Source: Rahnella woolbedingensis (lineage in GTDB: Bacteria; Pseudomonadota; Gammaproteobacteria; Enterobacterales; Enterobacteriaceae). From it: a DNA stretch of 64,000 nt. Location: assembly GCF_003602095.1 (NCBI RefSeq), contig NZ_RAHH01000010.1, positions 124,001 through 188,000 of the forward strand, read 5' to 3'. Both the position numbers and the translations under genes were made by a program. Below are positions 45,154-56,047 of the stretch, piece after piece. How positions within the stretch are numbered: the first letter of the stretch is position 1; each line of letters starts with the position of its first letter. The notes beneath the pieces are model-generated. The model worked only from the letters and a program-made list of their open reading frames with translations, made no database searches and had not been told where the DNA came from.

Positions 45154-45337
45154 AATGTTAATTGCCTGATAAAGCTGCTGTTCATACTTAAACGCGGGCG
45201 GTCAAATGTCCCCCGTCATGCCCTTTTAAAGCATGTCGTTCAAGGAAGGAAATTGGGAGCGCACCGACGTACGAGATGCCCAAATCTATGCAAAGCTGCT
45301 GTAAAAAGCAACCCGCAGCCGGACATGATCGCCTGTT

Positions 45338-45706
45338 TTATTGCTCAAGGTCAACCACTGGTAATCGCCACATCATGATCAATAACGCAAACATCATGCA
45401 AACCAATAAAATTCGTACCCATAATAGCGGGACAAAATAGATCGAAATCGCGAATGTGATCACAATCAGCGCAACGGCTTTCGGCTTCGCACCTTTGGGC
45501 AACGCGCGGTGTGCCTGCCAGTGCCGTAAATAGCGGCCAAACCATGAGCGGTGCAGCAGCCAGTGATGAAAGCGTGGCGATGAACGGGCAAAACACCAGG
45601 CAGCCAGCAGTAAAAACGGCGTGGTAGGCAAAAGTGGCAGCACCACGCCCAGCGTGGCCAGTACCACGCACAGCCAGCCGACCATAATCAGTAATATGCG
45701 CTTCAT
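45338..45706 (-). CDS. ybaN: DUF454 inner membrane protein YbaN
   Basis: The 122-residue protein has three or four hydrophobic spans and the DUF454 signature GVVLPLLPTTPFLLLAAWCFARSSPRFH, followed by SWFGRYLRHWQ. It matches E. coli YbaN (125). Function is not established. The start is ATG 45706, with AAGGAA before it; an upstream ATG at 45727 adds seven residues. It is transcribed divergently from priC. Confidence 0.92.
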   Translation of the reverse strand: MKRILLIMVGWLCVVLATLGVVLPLLPTTPFLLLAAWCFARSSPRFHHWLLHRSWFGRYLRHWQAHRALPKGAKPKAVALIVITFAISIYFVPLLWVRILLVCMMFALLIMMWRLPVVDLEQ

Positions 45707-45828
45707 GCAGTTCCTTTTGATTCGCACAAATTGCCAAAAACTCAGCGCCCCAGTTTATACAAGTGCAGCGAAGGTGTCATAACCGCCGGTTGCAGGTAAG
45801 CTATGAATGTCATTAATGGAGATAACCT

Positions 45829-46365
45829 GTGAGCACTGAACGAATTTTACATGTCCTTGATCAGCAGATAGAAACTCTGGCGCGGGAAATCGAACCGATC
45901 GGCCATGTTTCCGCTTCGCAGGCCCGGTTTGATATCGCCCTTTTCTCAACCAAAGGCACCCGTCTGCGCGATTATTTGGCAGAAATTAAGGTGAATTTAC
46001 AGCAACTGAATCAGGAAGTGGTTGAGAAACGTTCTGCACAGGTGGCTTTTATCGCCGAGCGACTGGTGGCACAAATCACCGCCATGCAGCGGGAACTGGC
46101 TACGCAAACGCTGCGTAAAACGCATCAGACACCGGAACGCAAAAGCCATGATAATTATACCAGACTGGCGGAAACTCAGCAGTTCGAGCGTCGCCTGATT
46201 GCCATGATTGAAGACCGGGAAACAACGCTGGGGCAACTCGCCACGTTCAGCGATCAGCAGCGGGTGCAAAAGGAACTGGCCGCACTGGAAGGACGCTTAA
46301 TGCGTTGTCGTCAGGCGCTGGCCAAAATTGAGAGGCAAATCGAGAGGCAGGAAAAAGGTTTTTGA
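45829..46365 (+). CDS. priC: Primosomal replication protein N'' (PriC)
   Basis: PriC restarts stalled replication forks by helping load DnaB on SSB-coated DNA. The 178-residue, highly helical protein matches E. coli PriC (175) in layout: an N-terminal helical block with FSTKGTRLRDYLAEI, then a basic, helix-rich C half ending RRQALAKIERQIERQEKGF-like sequence. The start codon is GTG with a GGAG site eight bases before it. It lies between ybaN and rsmS, as in E. coli. Confidence 0.92.
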   Translation: MSTERILHVLDQQIETLAREIEPIGHVSASQARFDIALFSTKGTRLRDYLAEIKVNLQQLNQEVVEKRSAQVAFIAERLVAQITAMQRELATQTLRKTHQTPERKSHDNYTRLAETQQFERRLIAMIEDRETTLGQLATFSDQQRVQKELAALEGRLMRCRQALAKIERQIERQEKGF

Positions 46366-46460
46366 ATCTTTATCACATTTTTTTAATCAGGCATTCAGGC
46401 CCGGCATTTTCTTATCTATAATGGTAAGTCCAAAACCTGCTAATAATAATGTTGGCCAAT

Positions 46461-46634
46461 ATGTCCGTAGAAAATGCGCCTCCCGAACTTCAGCTTGCTG
46501 TTGATCTGATCTATCTGCTTGAGTGCAACGAAATTGCACCCGCAACCGCCCTTGCAGCACTGGAAATCGTACAACGCGATTATCAGGAAAAGCTGAAAAA
46601 CAGCAAAAGTACGCTGTCCATCAGCTATCTTTAA
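46461..46634 (+). CDS. rsmS: Pleiotropic regulator RsmS (YbaM)
   Basis: This 57-residue protein corresponds to E. coli YbaM (53). The block [25 protein letters not shown] followed by [16 protein letters not shown] is characteristic. In Pectobacterium the homologue RsmS affects secondary metabolism and enzyme production. An earlier in-frame ATG at 46449 adds four residues; 46461 is chosen because it gives the family start, although neither start has a strong ribosome-binding site. Confidence 0.88.
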   Translation: MSVENAPPELQLAVDLIYLLECNEIAPATALAALEIVQRDYQEKLKNSKSTLSISYL

Positions 46635-46652
46635 GCCGTCCGGCTGACTGTA

Positions 46653-46677
46653 TCAGGGGAACTTTGCATTCCCCTGA
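46653..46677. terminator. Hairpin between rsmS and mscK
   Basis: A perfect 9-bp stem TCAGGGGAA / TTCCCCTGA with a seven-base loop stands between convergent genes. There is no T-run on either side, so termination strength is uncertain. Confidence 0.55.
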
Positions 46678-46692
46678 ATTGCCCGATTACCT

Positions 46693-49600
46693 TTAGCCCT
46701 GAGGCAACGCATCCGGCTCATCACCCGGTTGTCTCAACACGCGCTTAACTTCCTGAACCTCGCTGCCGTCCTGATTATGCAGATACACTTCTAACTGATT
46801 GAAGGCGATATTAATGTTGTTTTCGCGGCAAAGTTTATCAATGCTGCGGTTCAGTTCATCCACGGTATAACTGCGGTCACCCAGTTCACGCACATAGACG
46901 CGCAGTTCGTGATCGAGCGTGCTGGCACCAAAATTGAGGAAGAACACCAGCGGTGCCGGATCGCTCATCACACGGGCGTTTTCGTGCGCGGCCTGCAACA
47001 GGATCTCTTTTACTTTTTCCAGATCTGAACCGTACGCCACGCCGATTTTGATCAGCACGCGCGTCACGGTATCGCTCAGCGACCAGTTGATCAGCCGCTC
47101 CGTCACAAAGGCTTTGTTCGGAATGATCACTTCTTTGCGGTCAAAATCGATAATCGTCGTTGCGCGAATACGGATACGACTGACCGTGCCGGAAAATGTG
47201 CCGATGGTCACGGTGTCGCCAATACGTACCGGGCGTTCGAAAAGGATAATCAGACCCGAGACAAAGTTCGCAAAGATTTCCTGCAAACCAAAGCCCAGCC
47301 CGACCGACAGCGCCGCCACCAGCCATTGCAATTTATCCCACGAAACCCCGAGGGAACCGAGCGCCATAATGGCGCCTATCACGGTTATCGAATACGTCAG
47401 GATGGTAGTAATGGCGTACGACGTTCCCTGACGCAATTGCAACCGCGAGAGCACCACCACTTCCAGCAGACCCGGCAGGTTGCGCGTCAGAACATACGCC
47501 ACGATCACCGCCAGGAAACCGAGCAGCAAATTGCCCAGCGTCACGGTTTGCTGAGTGACCGCGCCCGCCACGGAGTTGGAATAATGCCAGAGCGAAATGC
47601 TGTCGAGATACGAAATCACCGTCAGCAAGTCCGACCAAATCCAGTAGAACACCGTCGCGAAGATAAAGAACAGCCCCATGGTGGTCAGACGCAGCGACTG
47701 CTGGTTAATCTGATCCAGCCCGATTTGCGGTTCTTCCACCGGCTCATTGCCCTCTGCGCCCTCTTTCGCCACATTTGTCTGGCGGCGGGCAAGCGCACGA
47801 CGATAAGCCAGACGCCGGGCTGCAACGCTTAATCCCCGCAGCGCCGTGAGATATATAATGTTCCAGAATATCAGCAGGTAAAGGCTGTCAATCCAGCGCC
47901 CCGCCAGACGCAGCGTGGTATAAAAGTACCCGGTAACCACCAGCCCGACCAGGAAAGCCGGTGCCAGCGCAATTGCCGTGACCACGACCAGACGAATACT
48001 GTGAGAATCTTTTTCGCGCCAGCCATCCCGTGCGATCGGGAAGACCAGCACCGTCAGCGCCAGCAACGTCAGGAAAATCACCACCTGCCCGATGATGTCA
48101 TCCACCAGACCAAGCGGAGCTTTCTCGCCGCGCACTGACCAGAAAATCAGCGGCAACATCACCAGACTCAGACGAATGACGGAACGACGATAATGCGCGC
48201 AGGTAGCAGCAGGTGTATTGAAGTGTCGCTCGTTGATCCCACCCGGTTTAAGAATACGATAGCAAAAGCCCATCACCAGTTGGAACACGGCCAGCCGCTG
48301 CGCCAGCGTCCATAAAAAATCGCTCGGTTCGATATCACACTGCGAAAGCCAGTAGCCGACGCCCAGCATCAGCAACACGCCCGGTAAGACGTTCAGGGCC
48401 ACCAGTAACAGCGCCTGAGGCGTGTGCAGCTGACTGTCGCGCTTGAGCTGCCCGACATCACTGGTGAGTTTTTCAATGCGCTGATTAATGTATTTCCGCC
48501 GCCACAGCAGCAGCAAGATCACGACGAGCAAAGGAATGGTGACCGGCAATGAATGAATTGCGCCCAGCATGAGTTCACCTGGCGGAATATTCAGGCTCAG
48601 GCTGCTGAGCTGGTTTTTAACATCATCCGGCAATGATTTAATGAAATCCCAGTTCATCGGTTTATTACTGCTAACCCAGAAAATCTGCTGCGTCAGCGTT
48701 TCTGTCAGTGACTGGTTGATGCTCAGTAATTGCTGCTGGTTAATCTGCAAATTGATGGCCAGCGACAGCTGATTACCGAGCTGTTTATTCAGCTGATCCA
48801 GCAGTTCGCGGCGCATATCGACAATCTGATCCAGCGCATCGCTGATATCAGCATTGATCGTTTCTTTGCTGTTCCCGACCACGCCCTGAATGTAACTGTC
48901 ACCCTGGAATAACGCATCACGCTGCTGGTTGATGGTGAACTGTTCAAGACGTAAATCAGCAATGCGCGTGCTCATGTCCGTGACCAGACCGGACGGCGGC
49001 GTGAGAGTTTGCTGTTGCTGATAAAGAATGCGTGACAGCAATAAACTGCCCTTGAGCACGGTGATTTGCTCTTTGAGGTCGTGTTCTGCCTGAGCCGAGC
49101 GGTCCAGCCAGTTTTTCACGGTAATATTTTTCTGGACCAGCTGGTTGCCTTCTTCGGTTGCGGCAATCAGGCGCTCGCTGAGTTTGCGGTTAATCCCCAG
49201 TTCCTGCGCCACCAGCGGGTCATTTTGGATATTCGAGGTGTCGTCCGGCGTTTGCGCTTCTTTTGCCGTCCGCTCGGACAAATTCAGTCGTTTGCCGTTG
49301 ACCACTTCCTGCAATAACTGCGCGGTATGTTCCAGCTGATTGATATGCGCGTTGGTGTAATCGCGTTGTTTTTGCAGTAAATCTTGCAAAGTCGTGTTGG
49401 CTTCCAGGCTTTTACGCTGTAAGTCGATCTGCGCGTTCAGTAAAGCCTGCTGCGTAACCAGCATGTTTTGTTGCGTGTTACGTAAATCCTGCTGACCGGG
49501 CGACATGCCATTGAGCTGATTTCGGATCTTCTGAATCGCCAGCGAATAAGTGTACATCGCGTTCTGCACGCGCTCAGGCTGAGTTTGCAGCGAAATCAGC

Positions 49601-50043
49601 TGGGTGTTGAAAGTCGATAAATCTTCCTGCGAAGACTGCAAATCGTCGAGGGTATCGTTAAGGCGGTTTTCCAACTGACGTAACGAAAGCGCCGACAGCT
49701 GCGCTTTATCTGCATCATCTTTGGGATTGTTTTTGAGCTGATCCAGACCGCTTATCGCCACTCGTAATTTCTGCGGCGCTTCGGCTACCTGTTTTTGCAG
49801 CTGGCTGGCGTCTTGTTTCACCCTGTCCAGCGCATCCAGATATTCAATCGTGTGGATCAAATCCTGCTGGGACAGTTTATCGACCGGCGTCAGGTTTTTC
49901 TGGCGATTGAGTGCATCGAGCTGATTCTGAACTTCATTGCGGGTAGGAACATCATTAGTGGCGGCCTGTCCGGGAAGGGAAAACACCAGCAGTGCGAGGC
50001 ACATCACAAACGTAAAAAAACGCAAAACCCCATTTATTTTCAT
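46693..50043 (-). CDS. mscK: Potassium-dependent mechanosensitive channel MscK (KefA)
   Basis: MscK is a large MscS-superfamily channel that opens under membrane tension and is modulated by external K+. The 1116-residue protein (E. coli 1120) has a signal sequence ending GQAA, a long periplasmic coiled-coil domain (about 30-470), eleven membrane spans and a C-terminal MscS domain. The pore-helix region is GLGFGLQEIFANFVSGLIILFE and is followed by RIGDTVTIG. The longest frame starts 15 codons upstream; ATG 50043 places the signal peptide at the N-terminus. It lies next to acrR, as in E. coli. Confidence 0.95.
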   Translation of the reverse strand: MKINGVLRFFTFVMCLALLVFSLPGQAATNDVPTRNEVQNQLDALNRQKNLTPVDKLSQQDLIHTIEYLDALDRVKQDASQLQKQVAEAPQKLRVAISGLDQLKNNPKDDADKAQLSALSLRQLENRLNDTLDDLQSSQEDLSTFNTQLISLQTQPERVQNAMYTYSLAIQKIRNQLNGMSPGQQDLRNTQQNMLVTQQALLNAQIDLQRKSLEANTTLQDLLQKQRDYTNAHINQLEHTAQLLQEVVNGKRLNLSERTAKEAQTPDDTSNIQNDPLVAQELGINRKLSERLIAATEEGNQLVQKNITVKNWLDRSAQAEHDLKEQITVLKGSLLLSRILYQQQQTLTPPSGLVTDMSTRIADLRLEQFTINQQRDALFQGDSYIQGVVGNSKETINADISDALDQIVDMRRELLDQLNKQLGNQLSLAINLQINQQQLLSINQSLTETLTQQIFWVSSNKPMNWDFIKSLPDDVKNQLSSLSLNIPPGELMLGAIHSLPVTIPLLVVILLLLWRRKYINQRIEKLTSDVGQLKRDSQLHTPQALLLVALNVLPGVLLMLGVGYWLSQCDIEPSDFLWTLAQRLAVFQLVMGFCYRILKPGGINERHFNTPAATCAHYRRSVIRLSLVMLPLIFWSVRGEKAPLGLVDDIIGQVVIFLTLLALTVLVFPIARDGWREKDSHSIRLVVVTAIALAPAFLVGLVVTGYFYTTLRLAGRWIDSLYLLIFWNIIYLTALRGLSVAARRLAYRRALARRQTNVAKEGAEGNEPVEEPQIGLDQINQQSLRLTTMGLFFIFATVFYWIWSDLLTVISYLDSISLWHYSNSVAGAVTQQTVTLGNLLLGFLAVIVAYVLTRNLPGLLEVVVLSRLQLRQGTSYAITTILTYSITVIGAIMALGSLGVSWDKLQWLVAALSVGLGFGLQEIFANFVSGLIILFERPVRIGDTVTIGTFSGTVSRIRIRATTIIDFDRKEVIIPNKAFVTERLINWSLSDTVTRVLIKIGVAYGSDLEKVKEILLQAAHENARVMSDPAPLVFFLNFGASTLDHELRVYVRELGDRSYTVDELNRSIDKLCRENNINIAFNQLEVYLHNQDGSEVQEVKRVLRQPGDEPDALPQG

Positions 50044-50260
50044 GGTGGGAATTACGTCAGAAGAGGCGGCAAAAAACCGGATAAACATACGTCAGCGTCA
50101 GCTCATTTACTAAAGGAATAATATAAAGATGACAATAGCAGCGTTCGTGGTGAAAGGAAGGAGAAAAGCGTATCTGAATACAACATTTGGACGTTGATTA
50201 AATCATCAGGTGAGGGTAAATATTTGCAGGCTTATTAATTAAACAGAAAGTATTAAGGCA

Positions 50261-50899
50261 TTATTTTACAGCGGTGAGATACGCGGAATAGCGAAGCATA
50301 TCAATATACGTATCTACAAACCTGCCAGCATTCCCTTCTAAATCAAAGCTTTCCGGGATGAAAAGCCAGTTCTCCATCAGTCCGGTGAGAAAAGCCCGAA
50401 GAATAATGGCCGCCTGGCGGGTATCGAGATCGGCCGGCAACTGTTTTTCTTCTATGCAATGAACAAGAATACGTTCAATTTTACCGTACCCTTCCATATA
50501 GAGCGCTTTGCGGGCTTCATGAACGGATGTCATCTCCCCAACAAATTCACATTTATGGAATATAATTTCCATCAATGCCTTACGCTGGGTATCGGTCACG
50601 GTGGCGACCAGTATGTAAATAAGGATTTCGCGCAAAATACGCAGTGGATTATTCGGAAACTTTGTCTGATACTCTACTTCGAGCACTTTTATCCGGGATT
50701 CATAGGCTTCCCAGATCGCGTTGAACAGTTCCACTTTGTTTCTGAAATGCCAATAAATTGCGCCCCGCGTCACACCAGCTGCATTCGCAATGTCAGTCAG
50801 TGATGTCGACGATACCCCACGGGCAGAAAACTCACGCACAGCAGCATCCAGAATCTGTTGTCTGGTTTCCAGCGCCTGTGATTTGGTTTTTCGTGCCAT
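50261..50899 (-). CDS. acrR: TetR-family repressor AcrR
   Basis: AcrR represses acrAB and itself and is released by many toxic ligands. The 212-residue protein starts [20 protein letters not shown], with a TetR helix-turn-helix at about 30-52 ([23 protein letters not shown]). A ligand-binding helical domain follows. E. coli AcrR has 215 residues. An upstream in-frame ATG at 50965 lies beyond the operator and is rejected. It is divergent from acrAB with the operator between them. Confidence 0.95.
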   Translation of the reverse strand: MARKTKSQALETRQQILDAAVREFSARGVSSTSLTDIANAAGVTRGAIYWHFRNKVELFNAIWEAYESRIKVLEVEYQTKFPNNPLRILREILIYILVATVTDTQRKALMEIIFHKCEFVGEMTSVHEARKALYMEGYGKIERILVHCIEEKQLPADLDTRQAAIILRAFLTGLMENWLFIPESFDLEGNAGRFVDTYIDMLRYSAYLTAVK

Positions 50900-50926
50900 A
50901 GGTTTATCTTTAAGGGGAGTTTGATT

Positions 50927-50950
50927 TACATACATTCTTGAATGTATGTA
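50927..50950. promoter_or_regulatory. AcrR operator between acrR and acrAB
   Basis: A 24-base palindrome reads TACATACATTC at its left half and its complement GAATGTATGTA at the right, with two T in the centre. The E. coli AcrR site differs only in the central bases, as I recall it. It lies between the divergent acrR and acrA starts and should repress both. Confidence 0.93.
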
Positions 50951-51040
50951 ACATAGCACGCACATACTAAAAGCGCAGCAATGGATTTGGAATGTTGTGA
51001 TCCATTGGACAATTTGAAATCGGACACTTGAGGTTTATTT

Positions 51041-52216
51041 ATGAACAAAAACAGAGGGTTAACGCCTCTGGCGGTAGTTCTGATGCTATCCGGAAGCTTA
51101 GCACTTACAGGATGTAACGATAAAGAAGCTCAACAAGGTGCACCTCATGCTCCGCAGGTTGGCGTCGTTACTCTCAAAACTGCACCGTTAAATGTGACTA
51201 CCGAACTTCCTGGTCGTACTGCTGCTTTTCGCATTGCTGAAGTACGTCCTCAGGTTGGCGGTATCATTTTGAAACGCAATTTCGTTGAAGGCAGCGACAT
51301 TAAAGCCGGAACTTCCTTATATCAGATTGACCCAGCCACTTATCAGGCCGCGTATGACAGCGCTAAAGGCGATCTGGTAAAAGCTCAGGCTAACGCACAA
51401 ATTTCACGCCTCACCGTCACCCGTTACAAACCACTGCTCGGTACTAACTACATCAGTAAGCAAGATTACGATACCGCTGTAGCCACGGCAGCTCAGGCTG
51501 ATGCAGCCGTTGTAAGCGCGAAAGCCGCGGTTGAAACTGCACGTATCAATCTCGCTTATACCAAAGTCACCTCCCCTATCAGCGGACGTATCGGTAAATC
51601 TTCTGTAACTGAAGGTGCACTGGTTTCTAACGGTCAGACCAACGCGCTGGCGACTGTGCAACAACTCGACCCTATCTATGTTGACGTCACTCAGTCGAGC
51701 AACGATTTCCTGCGCCTGAAACAGGAACTCGCTGATGGTGCAATGAAACAAGTTGACGGTAAAGCACAGGTCAAATTGCTGATGGATAACGGTAAAGAAT
51801 ATTCACAGCCGGGTACATTAGAATTCTCTGATGTGACTGTTGATGAAACGACCGGTTCCATTACTTTGCGTGCCATCTTCCCTAATCCAAATGACGCCTT
51901 GCTGCCAGGCATGTTTGTGCGCGCGCGTCTGGATGAAGGTGTGAATGACAACGCTCTGCTGGTTCCTCAGCAAGGTATTACCCGTAACCCACGTGGTGAT
52001 GCTACGGCGATGGTGATTGGCGCGGACAACAAAGTTGAACTGCGTACTGTGACCACCACGCAGGCGATTGGCGACAAATGGGTTGTGACAGACGGCCTGA
52101 AAAGTGGCGATAAAGTTATCGTGACAGGTCTGCAAAAAATTAAGCCAGGCGTACAGGTTACTGCACAGGAAGTCGATCAAAACGCAGCAGCACCCGCTAC
52201 AGCGACGAAGTCTTAA
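51041..52216 (+). CDS. acrA: Multidrug efflux periplasmic adaptor AcrA
   Basis: AcrA is the lipoprotein adaptor that joins AcrB to TolC. The 391-residue precursor has a lipobox LTGC with the acylated Cys25. It has the lipoyl/hairpin arrangement: GRTAAFRIAEVRPQVGGIILKR, a coiled-coil hairpin at about 100-170, and the second lipoyl half INLAYTKVTSPISGRIGKS. A beta-barrel domain and a membrane-proximal end follow. Length is close to E. coli AcrA (397). acrB starts 16 bases downstream in the same operon. Confidence 0.97.
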   Translation: MNKNRGLTPLAVVLMLSGSLALTGCNDKEAQQGAPHAPQVGVVTLKTAPLNVTTELPGRTAAFRIAEVRPQVGGIILKRNFVEGSDIKAGTSLYQIDPATYQAAYDSAKGDLVKAQANAQISRLTVTRYKPLLGTNYISKQDYDTAVATAAQADAAVVSAKAAVETARINLAYTKVTSPISGRIGKSSVTEGALVSNGQTNALATVQQLDPIYVDVTQSSNDFLRLKQELADGAMKQVDGKAQVKLLMDNGKEYSQPGTLEFSDVTVDETTGSITLRAIFPNPNDALLPGMFVRARLDEGVNDNALLVPQQGITRNPRGDATAMVIGADNKVELRTVTTTQAIGDKWVVTDGLKSGDKVIVTGLQKIKPGVQVTAQEVDQNAAAPATATKS

Positions 52217-52232
52217 TAGGAGCCGGTAATTC

Positions 52233-55200
52233 ATGGCTAAGTTTTTTATAGATCGTCCCATCTTTGCATGGGTAATTGCGATCATCATCATGTTGGCAGG
52301 GGGATTGGCAATACTTAAATTGCCAATCGCACAGTATCCAACCGTTGCACCACCAGCGATTCAGCTGACAGCAACCTATCCGGGCGCGGATGCGCAGACC
52401 GTACAGGATACCGTTACTCAGGTTATTGAACAGAACATGAACGGTATCGACAACATGATGTACATGGCGTCGACCAGTGATTCATCAGGTACTGTTCAGA
52501 TTACCCTGACCTTTGCTTCCGGTACTGACGCGGATATCGCGCAGGTACAGGTTCAGAACAAACTGCAGCTGGCAACACCCTTGCTGCCGCAGGAAGTTCA
52601 GCAACAGGGTATTTCGGTAGAGAAATCGAGCAGCAGCTTCCTGATGGTAGCGGGCTTTATTTCCAATAACGGTTCAATGACCCAGGATGATATCGCCGAC
52701 TATGTAGGTTCCAACATCAAGGATCCTATCAGCCGTACTCCGGGTGTCGGTGACGTTCAGCTGTTCGGTGCTCAGTACGCGATGCGTATCTGGATGGATC
52801 CGAGCAAACTGAATAACTACCAGCTGACGCCGGTCGATGTTATTAACGCCATCAAAGTTCAGAACAACCAGATTGCAGCAGGTCAGCTCGGTGGTACTCC
52901 ACCGGTTCCGGGCCAGCAGCTGAACTCCTCTATCGTGGCGCAGACCCGTCTGAAGTCACCCGATGAATTCGGTAAAATCATTCTGAAAGTAAATCAGGAT
53001 GGTTCCCAGGTTCGTCTGAAAGATGTGGCTAAAATCGAACTTGGTGGTGAAAACTACGACGTTATTGCCCGTTTCAACGGACAACCAGCGTCAGGTTTGG
53101 GTATCAAACTGGCGACCGGTGCGAACGCCCTGAACACCGCGGCTTCGGTTAAAGCCACGCTGAATAAGCTGCAGCCGTTCTTCCCGGCTGGCCTGGAAAT
53201 TGTTTATCCATACGACACCACGCCATTCGTAAAAATCTCGATTAAAGAAGTAGGTAAAACGCTGTTCGAGGCCATCGTCCTGGTATTCCTGGTCATGTTC
53301 TTGTTCCTGCAAAACTTCCGTGCAACGCTTATCCCGACCATTGCGGTTCCGGTGGTCTTGCTCGGTACCTTTGCAATTCTGGCGGCGTTTGGCTATTCGA
53401 TAAACACCCTGACGATGTTCGGGATGGTGCTCGCGATAGGCTTGCTCGTCGATGACGCCATCGTCGTCGTCGAGAACGTCGAACGCGTTATGGTCGAAGA
53501 TGGCCTGCCTCCGAAAGAAGCCACCAAAAAATCCATGGAGCAGATCCAGGGGGCATTGGTCGGTATCGCGATGGTGCTGTCCGCAGTATTCATCCCGATG
53601 GCCTTCTTCGGTGGTTCTACCGGTGTTATCTACCGTCAGTTCTCCATCACCATCGTTTCTGCCATGGTGCTGTCCGTTCTGGTCGCGATGATCCTGACGC
53701 CTGCACTTTGTGCGACCATGCTTAAGCCGGTTGCCAAAGGTGAGCATCACGAGAAAAAAGGTTTCTTCGGCTGGTTTAACAAGAAATTCGACCAAAGTAC
53801 GCACCACTACACCGACAGCATAGGTAACATTCTGCGCAGCACCGGTCGTTATCTGGTGATTTATCTGCTGATCGTAGTCGGCATGGCATTCCTGTTTATC
53901 CGCCTGCCAACCTCCTTCCTGCCGGAAGAAGACCAGGGTGTATTCCTGACCATGGCGCAGTTGCCAGCAGGTGCAACCCAGGAACGCACGCAGAAAGTGC
54001 TCGATGAAGTGACCGATTACTATCTGAATAAAGAAAAAGCTAACGTAAACTCCGTGTTTACGGTTAACGGCTTTGGCTTCGCAGGTCGTGGTCAGAACAC
54101 CGGTATTGCGTTCGTCAGTCTAAAAGACTGGTCTGAACGTAGTGGTTCCGAGAACAAAGTTCCTGCGATTGCAGGACGTGCGATGCATGCCTTCGCCGGC
54201 ATCAAAGATGCACTGGTGTTCCCGTTCAACTTACCGGCAATTGTTGAGTTAGGTACGGCGACAGGCTTCGACTTCCAGCTGGTTGACCAGGCTAACCTTG
54301 GGCATGACAAACTGACACAAGCACGTAACCAGTTGCTGGGCATGGTTGCTCAACATCCGGACTTGCTGACTCAGGTTCGTCCTAACGGTCTGGAAGATAC
54401 GCCTCAGTTCAAAATCGAAATTGATCAGGAAAAAGCAACGGCACTTGGCGTTTCAATTTCCGACATCAACACCACTTTGGGTGCTTCGATTGGTGGTAGC
54501 TACGTCAACGACTTCATCGACCGTGGTCGCGTGAAGAAAGTGTACGTTCAGGCTGAAAATAAATACCGTATGTTGCCGTCAGACATCAATAACTTGTATG
54601 TCCGTGGCAGCGCAGGCCAGATGGTGCCGTTCTCCGCATTCTCCAGTGCGAAATGGGAATACGGTTCACCGCGTCTGGAACGCTATAACGGTTTGCCATC
54701 CATGGAAATTCTGGGTCAGCCAGCTCCGGGCAAAAGTTCGGGTGCAGCGATGGCGATGATGGAGTCTCTGGCTTCCAAACTGCCAAACGGTATCGGCTAT
54801 GACTGGACCGGTCTGTCCTATCAGGAACGTTTGTCAGGGAACCAGGCTCCGGCCTTATATGCTATCTCCCTGATTGTCGTATTCCTGTGTCTGGCAGCGT
54901 TGTACGAAAGCTGGTCAATACCGTTCTCGGTCATGCTGGTGGTTCCGCTCGGGGTTGTGGGTGCGCTTCTGGCAGCAACGATGCGCGGCCTCAGTAACGA
55001 CGTTTACTTCCAGGTAGGCCTGCTGACCACCATTGGATTGTCCGCGAAGAACGCCATATTGATTGTCGAATTCGCCAAAGACCTGATGGACAAAGAAGGT
55101 AAGGGTCTGATCGAATCCACGCTTGAAGCGGTTCGTATGCGTCTTCGTCCGATACTGATGACCTCACTGGCCTTTATCCTCGGTGTAATGCCGCTGGTAA

Positions 55201-55385
55201 TCAGCACCGGTGCAGGTTCCGGTTCTCAGAACGCCGTAGGTACAGGCGTAATGGGCGGGATGATCACAGCGACACTGCTGGCGATCTTCTTTGTTCCCGT
55301 CTTCTTCGTGGTGGTTCGTCGCCGCTTCGGTAAGAAGAACGAGGATATCGAACATACGCATAAACCAGAGCATCCGACGCTGTAA
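52233..55385 (+). CDS. acrB: Multidrug efflux RND pump AcrB
   Basis: AcrB is the proton-driven inner-membrane pump of the AcrAB-TolC system, exporting bile salts, dyes, detergents and many antibiotics. The 1050-residue protein (E. coli 1049) starts [17 protein letters not shown]. The proton-relay aspartates sit in [17 protein letters not shown] near 407-408, and the partner Lys region is in the helix with [16 protein letters not shown]. Twelve membrane helices and two large periplasmic loops are evident. A strong terminator follows. The gene is transcribed with acrA under AcrR. Confidence 0.98.
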   Translation: MAKFFIDRPIFAWVIAIIIMLAGGLAILKLPIAQYPTVAPPAIQLTATYPGADAQTVQDTVTQVIEQNMNGIDNMMYMASTSDSSGTVQITLTFASGTDADIAQVQVQNKLQLATPLLPQEVQQQGISVEKSSSSFLMVAGFISNNGSMTQDDIADYVGSNIKDPISRTPGVGDVQLFGAQYAMRIWMDPSKLNNYQLTPVDVINAIKVQNNQIAAGQLGGTPPVPGQQLNSSIVAQTRLKSPDEFGKIILKVNQDGSQVRLKDVAKIELGGENYDVIARFNGQPASGLGIKLATGANALNTAASVKATLNKLQPFFPAGLEIVYPYDTTPFVKISIKEVGKTLFEAIVLVFLVMFLFLQNFRATLIPTIAVPVVLLGTFAILAAFGYSINTLTMFGMVLAIGLLVDDAIVVVENVERVMVEDGLPPKEATKKSMEQIQGALVGIAMVLSAVFIPMAFFGGSTGVIYRQFSITIVSAMVLSVLVAMILTPALCATMLKPVAKGEHHEKKGFFGWFNKKFDQSTHHYTDSIGNILRSTGRYLVIYLLIVVGMAFLFIRLPTSFLPEEDQGVFLTMAQLPAGATQERTQKVLDEVTDYYLNKEKANVNSVFTVNGFGFAGRGQNTGIAFVSLKDWSERSGSENKVPAIAGRAMHAFAGIKDALVFPFNLPAIVELGTATGFDFQLVDQANLGHDKLTQARNQLLGMVAQHPDLLTQVRPNGLEDTPQFKIEIDQEKATALGVSISDINTTLGASIGGSYVNDFIDRGRVKKVYVQAENKYRMLPSDINNLYVRGSAGQMVPFSAFSSAKWEYGSPRLERYNGLPSMEILGQPAPGKSSGAAMAMMESLASKLPNGIGYDWTGLSYQERLSGNQAPALYAISLIVVFLCLAALYESWSIPFSVMLVVPLGVVGALLAATMRGLSNDVYFQVGLLTTIGLSAKNAILIVEFAKDLMDKEGKGLIESTLEAVRMRLRPILMTSLAFILGVMPLVISTGAGSGSQNAVGTGVMGGMITATLLAIFFVPVFFVVVRRRFGKKNEDIEHTHKPEHPTL

Positions 55386-55403
55386 CGGATCCTCAACCTG
55401 ACG

Positions 55404-55430
55404 AAAGGCCGCTTATGCGGCCTTTTTTTT
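55404..55430 (+). terminator. Rho-independent terminator of acrAB
   Basis: AAAGGCCGC-TTAT-GCGGCC followed by eight T. Confidence 0.93.
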
Positions 55431-55472
55431 CGCCTGAGTCTTGAACCGGAAAACAGATGGGTGCATACTAAT

Positions 55473-55487
55473 TGTTATAGTATAACA
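55473..55487. promoter_or_regulatory. Zur box before the type-B L31/L36 genes
   Basis: TGTTATAGTATAACA is a near-perfect palindrome matching the Zur core GTTATANTATAAC, 18 bases before the L31 start. Zinc-bound Zur should repress both ribosomal protein genes. Confidence 0.88.
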
Positions 55488-55504
55488 TAACAAATTGAGG
55501 CAAT

Positions 55505-55759
55505 ATGAAACCCGCTATCCATCCTGCATATCGCACCGTGGTTTTTCACGACACCAGTGCTGATGAGTACTTCAAGGTCGGTTCAACTATCTCGACAGAC
55601 CGCACCATTGAACTGGAAGGGGCCACCTACCCTTACATCACGATTGAAGTTTCTTCCGCTTCCCACCCGTATTACACCGGTAAGCAGAAAGAGTATTCAA
55701 AAGAAGGCAGCACCGCGCGATTCAATCAACGCTTCGGCAGCTTCCTCGGTAAGAAGTAA
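55505..55759 (+). CDS. rpmE2: 50S ribosomal protein L31 type B
   Basis: This is the zinc-independent paralogue of L31 (YkgM in E. coli). The 84-residue protein begins [20 protein letters not shown] and contains no cysteine at all, so it cannot bind the zinc that the C-type L31 carries. Under zinc starvation it replaces the zinc form and frees zinc for essential enzymes. A Zur box overlaps its promoter region and a TGAGG site precedes the ATG. rpmJ2 follows 20 bases downstream. Confidence 0.96.
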   Translation: MKPAIHPAYRTVVFHDTSADEYFKVGSTISTDRTIELEGATYPYITIEVSSASHPYYTGKQKEYSKEGSTARFNQRFGSFLGKK

Positions 55760-55779
55760 ACAACATCAGGGAAATTGTT

Positions 55780-55920
55780 ATGCAGGTTCTGAGTTCATTA
55801 CGTTCAGCGAAAAAACGTCATCCGGATTGTCGCGTAGTGCGCCGTAAAGGCCGCGTCTATGTGATCTGTAAAAGTAATCCGCGTTTTAAAGCAGTCCAGG
55901 GCAAAAAGAAGAAGCGTTAA
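55780..55920 (+). CDS. rpmJ2: 50S ribosomal protein L36 type B
   Basis: A 46-residue protein reading [17 protein letters not shown] and ending [11 protein letters not shown]. It matches YkgO, the L36 paralogue with two cysteines only, lacking the full CCCH zinc ribbon of RpmJ. It is cotranscribed with rpmE2 and should be Zur-regulated, completing the zinc-sparing ribosome swap. An AGGGAA site precedes the ATG. Confidence 0.94.
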   Translation: MQVLSSLRSAKKRHPDCRVVRRKGRVYVICKSNPRFKAVQGKKKKR

Positions 55921-55955
55921 TTCCGCGCCTTTTCGTTACGCCTGTCCTAAAAAAA

Positions 55956-55990
55956 CAAAAGCCCCGCCGCTTGCCCGACGGGGCTTTTTC
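55956..55990 (+). terminator. Terminator after the L31/L36 operon
   Basis: GCCCCG (55961-55966) pairs with CGGGGC (55979-55984), with TTTTT after and an A-run before. It may also serve the convergent metal transporter operon. Confidence 0.88.
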
Positions 55991-56047
55991 TTATGTTTAG
56001 ACATGATGTAAAACCTCCTCACAGATAAACCGCGAGGAGGGAAAATC